Shown here in pieces: positions 35,504-47,500 of a DNA stretch of 64,000 nt. Both the position numbers and the translations under genes were made by a program. The DNA is from Ciona savignyi (taxonomy: Eukaryota > Chordata > Ascidiacea > Phlebobranchia > Cionidae). The stretch spans positions 32,077 to 96,076 of the forward strand of contig CH003173.1 in the NCBI GenBank assembly GCA_000149265.1. Reading direction: 5' to 3'. The number at the start of each line of letters is the position of its first letter. Within the stretch, counting starts at the first letter, position 1. The notes below the pieces were generated by a model. The model was not told where the DNA came from. It ran no database searches and saw nothing but the letters and a program-made list of their open reading frames with translations.

Positions 35504-38500
35504 TTAGCGGATGTGTTTGGTTAAAGTACTCGTTGGTACTTCATCTCTATTAAAATCATTGACGGCTGCCCCACCGACGCCGGCGGTGACACGAAGGGGC
35601 CCAGCGGCGAACATGCGGCCCGGCATGCGCAGACCGAGCATGGGGGTCGGGGAGGGCGGTTTGTCCTCGTCGCTGTCCTTTGAATCTTCCTCCTCCCGGT
35701 ACACCCATCGCTCCGGATCCGAGGACACTCTGTCGCCTCCTCCTGGAGCAAGATGAGGAGCGGATCTTGAGCCGGTGGGTTGGACATCCAGGAGCGAACT
35801 TCCGTGCAATCCGCTGCTGAGCGACTGAGCAAGGGGGGAACTCCCTGACAACATCGAGTGTCCGACGCCGGTGTCATTGTTGTTCGACGTCGATTTATTG
35901 GTTTCGATCGGAGATTGGTTATCGGGCGGCGACGACACGGAGTCCTCGGTGGAGGTTGTGCGGTTGGGTGTGGACGCGAGGAGAGGGCAATCGGTGGCGA
36001 CGGCTCGCTGCATGTGGAGCGGGGAGGAGGCAACTGGATCGGCGTCGGCACCTTCAGCGAAGATCGACAACAGGAGTTCTTGCACGAACAAACTACGTTG
36101 GCCGTCTTCGCTGTTCTGCTGCTCCTTCTCCTTGCTTGACAAGTTCAAATCATCCAATCTGTATCAAACAACGCAAGTATTATAAATGGCATGTACATCA
36201 CTATTACCAGTAAGAATTTCACATGTGTTTTAACTAATGTAGATTTCGGGAATCTACCTACTAACTGTGAATAACCAGTTTTGTCAAGCTTGTTAGCTCA
36301 ATGGTAGAATGATTCTAAGTTAATACATAGTATCTGTGCAGACTGTGCATGCTAATTTATGTCAAACCAGTTAGCTCAAAGGTAGCATCAGCCCAAAGGT
36401 GGTAGGATCAAAACTGGTGGGTTCTGGTCGGCTGTCAGTGGGGGATAGTAGGAAATATTGTTCGAATCCAATGGAATAATGGCTCAATAGTGGTGGTCAG
36501 ACTGCTATATTATTCCTATCATAACAAGTTTTGTAAAACATTATGCATTATGTCTGGGGTTAAACACGACCCATGAATCCTCACTTGGACAATAGGAACC
36601 GAGCGTCGTCCTCATCATCAGAGTTGGAATTTCCGTTCGATCGTTTCTCCACCGTCTTCGAGCTGTTGATCCCGGTGGAAGGTTGGACGTTGGTTCCCTG
36701 GGTCGGCACCGCTCCTGCCTTTGCCGGGAATCGCTCCAGCTGGGGGGAATGCATTGTTACACTTGTGTGCAGTGGAATAATGTGGATGGGCATTTCAAAT
36801 ATACAATTTGGTCTAGATAAATATGCTGAATTTGTTACCAAAATGATCAATCATTTTAGATTTTTTTCCTAATAATTTTTAGCAACATTATCTTATCAAT
36901 ATGTTTTTAACTTCATCATACTTTTAAATATACACTTGTTTAACTAACCGAAGTTTAGTGGTATTTCCTGTATCTTTATTAATCAATAGTTGTTTGATAA
37001 TTAATATTTATTATCTTATTTCATAACAACATGTCATTAATAACACATCATACAGGCCTCCGAACACTTTTTGAATTAAAACATAAAATCAAAGAAATAC
37101 TATGATTTCTTGAAATATTCAAAAGCTAAAGTTATTTTCCCAAAGTACTGGCATGGCCTTAACTGTCAGACTACTTGGTTTTTCACTTACAATCGTGTCC
37201 GGATTTACACTTGAAAACTAGTCCTAATCTTCCAGATTTATAGAGTAATAAGAATATAAAATGGTTTGAATAAAGCAAAATTCACCCTTATAAAAACCTT
37301 TTTAAATAAAAGACCAGTATAAACAAGAATAGCTGAGTTGACTATCACCAAATAACTAAGTAACCTGTTCGTCAGGGTTCGTATTTTTTGGCTGCGTATC
37401 TGCCTGATTTCCCTGGGTTCTATTTGAAACCTTGCGGACTTGAAGAGACAAGAGTTCTGACATAAGTCCTGCAGCAGCTCTAAATGAACTTGTATCACTG
37501 TCTAGTGGAGGAGGTAATGGTATTGGGTCTTGCACTGGGCCTACGGGGCCTTGAAAGGCTTCCTTGGGTATCAGAGGGGGGTGTGGTGGGGGTGGTGGGG
37601 CAGGTGGGGTGGTGCTGATACTACTCTCGGGGGTTGTAGTTGTGGGAGGGTCAGCCTTTGACGCGTTTAACTCTGCCGAGTCCACAATTTGCAGGGTAAC
37701 ATATTGAAATCGACTTTCATCTGAGCTGCAATCGAATCGGTGAGGGTTAAAAAGACGTTGGAATCCTTTTGGGATAGATGACATGTCTGGTGTCTCTGTA
37801 TCAGCGTCAGACACAACAGTTCCAGATCGAGATCGCTTTCTGTGAGACATTTTTCACCAATGGCACTGTTAACTGCACTACATTTTCTACTTAAAATAAT
37901 TCTGAATAAATCCAAAGTGAGATATTTTCTGAGTAACCTAGGTATTGAAATGACAGTACAAGTTAACAGTAGAATTATGATGTCATAATCACATTTTTGA
38001 AAAAACTAACATAAGCAAAATTTACACTTTGCCTTACATTACAAAATTTTCTCTTTAAATAGTGGACAGTTAATTAAATAGTTAAAGTTAAACCCATGTA
38101 AAATACCAAATTTTGTTCCAGCAAACTTGCAAAATCTGCTGATTCATTGTTGTATATTACCAGATTAGTTCAAGGAACAAGTTATGGGAAATTGGACACT
38201 CATATACATTGTGTTAATGTGTTTCTATAAACCTTTCATGGCCTTGTGCATTGGGTACAATATTGTACAGTTTACTGGGCAACAAATTAAAGCATATTAA
38301 AAGTAAAGTTTGGTATATATACTGGTAGTCTAATGGGGTAAAGAAAAACTAAAATGTTTAAATTTGCTCAATTGCAAGTGTTTTGACTGGCTGTACTAGT
38401 AGAAGTCTGTTATGTTGACATTAACACGACGCCAGGTTCCACGAAATATATAACAAGGCCAGTGGAAAAACTAGTAAATATAATAAAATTATGAAAATCC

Positions 38501-41500
38501 AATGTTATGGCCAAAAAACCTTTGGAATTTTTTTATGTATGATATAAACTGTTGCCCTGTTTAATTTTTAGAGTCTAAATGGGTTATACTTCATTTTAAT
38601 CCACTTTTACCATATACTGCAATAATAGTATTTAACCCATTTTACCATAATACATTACTACTATGCAATAAGATCATATTGGCTTAAAACCACAGTTTAT
38701 TATCCATTTCACATTCAAATGGAAAGCCTAGGATTTGTCGGTTAAAGTTATGGTTCATTCTATTAAACTTATTTCTTTAATAATAATAGTTTTTTTGAAC
38801 TAAATATTTTTAATCATCATATTGACAATCCTATATTGTGATGCAATATACATCATTATATTTCTGTTAAACTTAATAATTTCCTGTACTATTCCTGTGT
38901 TATACAATAACTAAGCATGGTTGTGAGTTGTTTTGTTTTTCCAGTATTATTTCCTAATCTGTGAGACTGTAACCATAATATAAGGATTGTAGTTTAGACA
39001 TTTTAGTTCGGTCCATTTAAATACCGAATTTAAAGCAAAAAAAACTTTAAATATACTAAAGTAAAATAACTCAAGGAAAAATGACGTTGGAGTATAAAGG
39101 AATTTAAATTTTCATTGGGAGACCAAAGTGTGTAGGTTGCACCCTTGCCTCCCTGAGTTTACGCCTAAGTTCCCACCTACCATAGCATCTTCCTCATGGC
39201 TGAGAGGTATGTGGGGGGTTTTGGGACTCAATATTTCGTCGTCGGATAATATGATCACACCCGACTGTGGCACCACCTTGGGACGTTTTCGTGGTTGGGG
39301 GATTTTCCGATGTCGAGGACCCTTCGCATCCCGCGGGAGAGGAGGGGGTGCGGGGGGCTCGGGGTTGGGGGGTTCCGGGGAAGGGGTGGAGGAGGTTTCC
39401 TTCCATATGATCTCAACATTTACAACAGGAAGTTTGACCTCTTTCTTCTTCTTGTTGAACTTTGAAAAGTTTAGTTTCATTGTGTTGGTTGGTGTTGGCC
39501 GTTTGAACTCCACCCAACCCTTGGTTTGATTCTCACTTTCCTGGGGTGGAAACTGGTTCGCTACGAAAGCTGACATGAACGGGAACATGGTCGAAGGTTC
39601 GGTTTCAAATTGCCAGGGGTCACTGTTTCCCCAATCGGAAGAATCTGAAGATATCGTTCGTTCCCTGATGTTAGACTGCGCTGGCATGGGCCATGCCGAT
39701 ACACTGCTTGCTATAGGTGGACTACGATAAAATTTAAAATAATCAGCACCAAAACTATTCATCTTGGGAAATAAAACCAAATTAAAACGTTTTGCATCAC
39801 ATGTTCACTTTTTATAATACTGTCTTCATACCACTGAACTTTAAGAGAGTATAAAACCAATAGTTTAACTGCTTCTTTCAGTACTGTTCTAGCACAAGAG
39901 TAACTAAAATGACTAATGAGTTGAAATCAACCATTTTACACGAAACATAAACATACTGGACTAGTGAGCCAAGCATTCTCCAACATATGTTGAGACAACT
40001 TCCAACTAAGTCTGCAAAATTCTCACCTTTCAAACCTGTTTCATGCATTATCACTTTCCCTTGCTCTTCAGCTGGCAGTCATGCTGTGACTCTCTGTCTA
40101 CAGTGGACTGTGGTTCCACAACATGAACAAATACTTGTAAACTAATGATATATACAATAATACCCACTATATCAGCTGCTGTATTGTTGCATACGTTTAA
40201 TACAAAATATTGTCATTCATACAGTCTATTATGCAATGTGTTAGCTCTAAAACGCAACATTTAACACACATCCTGTCTACGCATATTATGACAGCGAAAA
40301 TGTAAACTGTGCTTACGAATGATTATGAATGTTTACGATAGTGTTGTCTATGACAATAGATGACATATTCAATATGAATCGGTGAATGGTTGGTCGTATC
40401 ATACACAGCATATTAAAGTTTGCAGATCAAATGCAGAAACCTAACTAAGGGAAATCTAAGAAAATATAAATGTTCAGGTTAACTGCATAGATATGGAGAT
40501 ATGGAGAACAAAACTGGGTAAACTTTGTACAGAGAAACCTGTTACTATAAAGAATAGGTTGAAAGTGTGTATTTTCCACATTGAATTGTGATGACATAAT
40601 ATGTTCAACCAAATTGTTAAATTCATATAAATGTGTAACAGTATCGCATATTTAACATAGAAATACTGTTTGGTTATTATATAAGTTACCGGTACTATAA
40701 CCTGGGATTAAACTGAACAACCAATCAGTTACAATGGAGTAGAGGTTTAAATACTCAACAACAACCACTTAAGTGTTTGTTTGCTTGACCAATGAACTAA
40801 AGATGAACTTTAAAGAGCAACGCGTACGTCTAGATTATGATAGGTTCAATAGAGATTATGTTACCTTGTTTTGACAATTGCTCTATTAGTTTAAAATTAT
40901 ACCTGAAATATCAACAAAGCTCAAATCAATCAATTAAACATTTATTCAAGTTATTAAGAGTAAGAAAATGTGGCAAATAGAAGTTACAGAATCAATATAT
41001 GCTTCCTACAGTGACTGAATGCTTTTGTGTGTTTGGAAGGAACACAAATATATCATTTCTAGGTGGGTTTTAGTGGTTAAATAACAAATCAGTTAGAAGT
41101 TAACTGATATACCAAAGGAACTTTATATATCAATTAATCAACAAGAAAGATACTGCTTGTTATAAAGACAAGCATTTACGTATTTTAATTCATGTTTGTC
41201 TAGATAATAAAATACGGAAACATAATATACAACACAAACGAACATGGATCATCAAACCAACATTTCTAGCAAATCTAGGAGAAATCTGTCAATTTCAAAC
41301 ACAATGTTCAATCATGGCTTAAAACAGTTGTGCTTACCACAGAGGATGGAAAATACATTAAAAACACAAGCGATTGTCAAATCCCTGGCAATGTTGAATT
41401 AAGTTGAATGTAGTAAATTCATGGTTGCTACACATTTAGTTCACCCATTAAACCACTAGAAAGAGACACCAATAATTGCATTGAACACAACATACTATGG

Positions 41501-44500
41501 GTAGTTTTCAATCCACAATTTTTCTGCCGAGAACCTGACATTCTACCACTGAGCTAACTAGCCGATCATGGACCGTGGGAAATTTATTTTCGTATTTTCA
41601 TTGCTTCATTGCAGTTTTATTTCTATTGTGCATAGAGCAGAAAACCTTCTTTTCCCTTTTAATTTTTATTTCCTCTTTTCATTATTTTTTTTTATTTTTT
41701 TATTTTTTTCTTTATTTTTTAAAGATAACCAGCCGATCATAGACCAAGCAGTTTTATACAGAGCCAGAGATCTTTCTTTGTTTCCTTTTCTCCTATTTTC
41801 TCTATTTTTTGCACCAACCGAACATATAGGTTCCTCACCTGTTGTCTGATCTCTGCTGCGCGATGCCGTTCCATCTGAAGCTGCGATTGAAGTTCCTGGA
41901 GTTGCGATGCGGTCGTCACCGTCTGTTGGAGCTGCTGGGCGCTTCGACGGACTCCGCTTAGTTGAGATAATAATTCTGAGGATGATTTGTATGCAGTGGG
42001 TGCTGGTTTGCTTAAACTGATGAGATAAATCATGCTTTGAAGTCTCTAGAAACTTCATTTTAAGAAAATGTCTATTAAACAAATTTTCACATCTGTTTGA
42101 TATGGTGAATGTACGTACTGAAATTAAAAATTCCGAAATTGTGTGCAGTGCTGATAGAGATGGCTGCACTTACCACCAATAGATGGAACTAAATTATCAA
42201 TGGAGCCACATATGAACAAGGGTGATAACAATACACAATAAAAATAACTGCATGATTAAATTGGGATGTTCATATAGAATCAGTTTGGTCAATAGGCTTA
42301 TTAAAATCAATAATTTCAACTGCCTTAAAATAGACTTAAAAACCAAGCAAAAATCTTTTTTTTTTTTTTCAAACAAATTAAATGAAGAAAATATAATTTA
42401 ATGTATGAATACTCAAATAAGTGTATTTAATTATAAACTTCATTAATGTCAACTGAAATACAAACTTTTACGACATCTTATAATGATAAATTGGGGAAAA
42501 TAAGTGACATGTGATTGCATTTCATGTTAGACATCCAAGTAACCACATCATGACTCACCAGCGATCGGATCCATGGAGTCCCTCGCAGCAGATATGACAG
42601 AGGAAGCCATGTTGTTGGTGGGAGCCACTGGTGTTGGGATGGAGGAGGTGGTGGACGGGCCGTTGGAGAAGTGCATGTTGCGGTGGTTGCGACTGCGCAT
42701 ACCTCGTCCGGGGTAGAACATCCCTGGGGGGGGGTGTTACAATTGAGCATTGGCTTTAACCCTTTAACTGCCGCTGTCGACTCAAGTCGACAGCGCCAAA
42801 AATTGCATAAGTGGAAAAGTATACGGCCGATTTTGATCAGTGAGATGGCGCTGGAGAGCTGAATAATTTCTGCGTTTACCAATATAAGATGATATATAGG
42901 TTTGCATTTGAATTTTTTTAGTTATTTGAGTTTTAAAAAACGTATACATATATGTGTGGTTTTGGTTGTTTTAATTAGTTTTAATTACTGTTTTAGTCCC
43001 CGATTAGTTTTCAACTATTGTTGTCATGGTTCGCTTGTTTAGTTTGAAAACAATTCATTTGTTTTTCGCTTGTAAATTTTGGATTAGGCCATTTTTTGAG
43101 CTTTTGGAGAGTAAAAACAGATATTCTGTTGAAGAAGCTGCCCTTTTGTTGGCTGATAGTGAATCTGGAAGCAGTTGTGCTTCATTTTTTAGTAGTTCTA
43201 GTGATAAAGAACCTTTGTGAAGATGTTTTGCATCATTTTTGTTTTCCTGTGGCTATGTGTTTGTGTTTCATTGAGCGAAAGTAAAAAAAAAAAGTTTGAT
43301 TTGCATGTTACGACGTCATCAGTCAAGTTGTGATGTCATCACAAAAAGAGTAGTACAACAATAATCCAAAGATAATCATAAATAACTTTGCTACATACTT
43401 TTTTGTTTGTAAATGAGAAAAAAAGAGTTTTTGTTGATCTAAATAGAAACACATGACGTCATTGCACAATGCATGACGTCATCAAAATTTAACTAATGTA
43501 AAACAAAAGAAAATTTATTACTGAACAACTTTTCTGTTGATCATATCATGCTAACATCAATAGTTTTTGTACAGAAGCTTCTAACCTAAGGCGACTTCGC
43601 CGAAAAATGACCTAAAAAACAGCCGGCAGTTAAAGGGTTAAAACCNNNNNNNNNNNNNNNNNNNNNNNNNNNNNNNNNNNNNNNNNNNNNNNNNNNNNNN
43701 NNNNNNNNNNNNNNNNNNNNNNNNNNNNNNNNNNNNNNNNNNNNNNNNNNNNNNNNNNNNNNNNNNNNNNNNNNNNNNNNNNNNNNNNNNNNNNNNNNNN
43801 NNNNNNNNNNNNNNNNNNNNNNNNNNNNNNNNNNNNNNNNNNNNNNNNNNNNNNNNNNNNNNNNNNNNNNNNNNNNNNNNNNNNNNNNNNNNNNNNNNNN
43901 NNNNNNNNNNNNNNNNNNNNNNNNNNNNNNNNNNNNNNNNNNNNNNNNNNNNNNNNNNNNNNNNNNNNNNNNNNNNNNNNNNNNNNNNNNNNNNNNNNNN
44001 NNNNNNNNNNNNNNNNNNNNNNNNNNNNNNNNNNNNNNNNNNNNNNNNNNNNNNNNNNNNNNNNNNNNNNNNNNNNNNNNNNNNNNNNNNNNNNNNNNNN
44101 NNNNNNNNNNNNNNNNNNNNNNNNNNNNNNNNNNNNNNNNNNNNNNNNNNNNNNNNNNNNNNNNNNNNNNNNNNNNNNNNNNNNNNNNNNNNNNNNNNNN
44201 NNNNNNNNNNNNNNNNNNNNNNNNNNNNNNNNNNNNNNNNNNNNNNNNNNNNNNNNNNNNNNNNNNNNNNNNNNNNNNNNNNNNNNNNNNNNNNNNNNNN
44301 NNNNNNNNNNNNNNNNNNNNNNNNNNNNNNNNNNNNNNNNNNNNNNNNNNNNNNNNNNNNNNNNNNNNNNNNNNNNNNNNNNNNNNNNNNNNNNNNNNNN
44401 NNNNNNNNNNNNNNNNNNNNNNNNNNNNNNNNNNNNNNNNNNNNNNNNNNNNNNNNNNNNNNNNNNNNNNNNNNNNNNNNNNNNNNNNNNNNNNNNNNNN

Positions 44501-47500
44501 NNNNNNNNNNNNNNNNNNNNTCTGTGTGGTAAGTCCCGTAATCCCACAGTTTGTTTTCGCTCGGGGGCCATGCTAATAGAAGTTGTGTTGATGGTACACA
44601 GCTTGATTCACCATTGCTTTGTTTGGATTTTCCTTTACTATCCCTTGCAACAAGACAAACATGACGCAACATAAATGCAATTGATAATTGAATTACAAAC
44701 ATGACATCAATTACTACAACTGCAATAATTACAAATATATTTTGAACAATTGATAAGCTTCCACTTCAACTAGGGTGATTTTTAATCAATTGCCATTATT
44801 AATAATTTTCACTCTTTATTAAGAACAAAAAGGGTTTCATATTTATGGTTGGACTGCATTCCTGGGAAAAGTCTGAGACTTGCAACCAGTTAGTTGAACA
44901 AGACACAGCATGATGGAATATGCACATACCATCAACACAACATATTTTTGGCATATGGTTGGAATAAACACCATATAGGACAGCAGCACAGCATAGTACT
45001 CTAACATGCCCATTTAGAAGCTTTGGATTATTTACATTACTGCATGGGCGTGAATGCAGGCGTACTCAAAATGAACAGCAAAATTTGCAATTTTTTTAAT
45101 GTCAGATTTTAAAGTCTCCATTATATTGTAATAATCTAAAAATTAATATTTATATATTTTAACCTAATTCTTATTTTGTCCTTAGAATATTTATCTTAAC
45201 TTCCAAAAAATGTAAGAACCTATGCTAGACGCTGGTGTTGTTGTACTTACAATTATTTTAATTGTATTTACGACTTTATTGGCAAGTATACTTGTTATTG
45301 TGCTAATCTGAAAATTGCAAAACTATCCCTAGGGGCTCTAATAGTGGTTGAGTATGACTGGGCAGAATCGGCAAAATGTCAAAATGGGTTATTAACAAAA
45401 CTGTAGATGCAGCAAATTATAAGAAATGTATGTAGTTGTCTTGCAAGACAAATCAGACAGCCTGTTCAGTTAAAAGCAAATCTATGTCATAAACTTGATG
45501 TATATTCCAGTGTAAATCGGTTTTGTGCCGTATATATATACAATAAGAATTAGAATCTACAGCTTTACTAAGGTTGTGACAATTTGTGACCATTCCACCA
45601 TAATTCAATGGTGCAACGTAATTATTTAACCCAAATCAATGTTCACGCACATTAGAGAGGATGAGATTACAATTTACAAGGAAACAATCAATTTGTACCC
45701 CTTATGCTAAATAATTATCTTGAACTTGTTCAAAATCTTTGAAAAAAATTATCCTTATTTGAGCATATTAAAACTTAAATCCAAGATTTAATTAATAAAA
45801 ATGTAACTAAATGTCTAGCATCTAAATTAATGTGTTATAAGCATATCGGTAAAAACTGAGATTTTTTTGGTTAAATGTCTACAAATTTTGATTTAATATT
45901 ATCCAAAATGATTATAATCCAAGATGCATATTTGATGATTTGCAACCCACTTTAAAAAAATACAGGTTGCCCAATGCTATATATTCCAACAATGCTGCAT
46001 ATACTACGAACAATCAAAACAACTCACGTCGGATGTGGCGGCCTCCAGCTTGCTCATCGGCGTCTCTCGGTGTGCGATGTTCCATGGTGAGATGCGACGC
46101 CAGATCGTCCGTCACCAGGTTCGGCTCACCCGACGGGATCGCCGCGCATATCGGGCACACCTGGGGACATTGTTCATGGCTCATTGTGGATTATAATCGG
46201 TTGAACTTTGTTTCACTAAACTTTATGGCAAATTATTAAATATAAGGAGTTGGGAAAACTCATTAAAACCTTGTGTATAAAAGTTGTTAAGTTCTTGTAC
46301 TTTTTTAACAAAAGTTCTTGTACTTTTTTAACAAAAGTTCTTGTATTTTTTTAACAAAACAAACCAAGTTCAGAAATAGTTTGTTAAGAAAGTAAAGCAC
46401 ATTTTATGATTAATCATTAGAGATGATGACTAAACATGAATTGTAAAAAAGTTGATGACATTTGAATCCAGCGTAGGAATACTACACTTTACCCTTCACA
46501 CTCACCACTTCTGTATGAACATCTGCATGATCTTTGTTGACATGTTCTTGCAGCATGGATTCACTGAATCCAAGTTTGGCACAAAACGGGCAAACGAAGG
46601 AGGGAGGTGCTTCTGGTGATATGTTCTCCCCTCCATAATATAATTCTGACAATGTAAATGCATTAACTTCATTATACATAATATACCGGTGCACCCATTA
46701 CATCATATACATAAAGGGGGTCCTGAAAATACATTAAGTGAGAAAAACTAAAGAGGGAAAGAGGAAAACTACACACTAAAATATAGATTAGGGTGTTGGG
46801 GCTAGTTTTACGGCTAGGGTTTTGTTCTGGGTTTTAGATTAGTGTTTACGGCAGCAGCAGGATAAGATTTGATTTCCGTAATTTTAGTGAACAGTTTTCC
46901 TCCTTCCCCCATTAAGTGTTGCTCATTAAGCTGATGACTATGTAACCATATATTATATAGGATGCCCTGTCCTGTACTATTACATTTATGAAAAGTACAG
47001 GCAATTAGCCAGTTGAAAACAGTGGAGAATATATCAGAGCTGGAGCCAAATATTTGGCTGAATGGTGACCTTAATTTACAGTGCAGAATACGGATATTTT
47101 CGGCATCGAATTTCAAACGAGGAAGTCTGCATGTGGGTAGATAGGCGACGAGGTATAATTTACATTATTAATAATGGTGGAAACAAACATGTTTTTAAAC
47201 ATTTAAACCTCATTGAAGGTTATTAAAACACGAGTTCACAATACACAATCAGTCGACTCGTAACCAACGCCATTTGCGTCATAAATTATGCAACAAAACC
47301 CAACAATATTAAAGGTTGCTGATTCAATTATATACATCACTTTTGCTTTTGAGGTTATTAAAATATATAAAACTAAGTTAAATAGAAAGTTTTAATTAAA
47401 AATTTGAATTTCTTTAATAGACTGGGTGTATGCACAGTGGTGGGACAGCATTAAGTGATGTTGGCAACTACTATAAAATAAACCGCTTGTTTTTCCTATG

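Noticed and set aside
35511-36213. Several plus-strand frames of 70-105 codons
   Set aside because: Shadows of the GC-rich last KCMF1 exon on the other strand.
41640-41740. Possible Pol III or structured element in a T-rich stretch
   Set aside because: Simple low-complexity T/A-rich sequence within a KCMF1 intron; no box motifs.
43630-44702. Two frames of over 300 codons on the minus strand
   Set aside because: Almost all codons are undetermined bases of the assembly gap.
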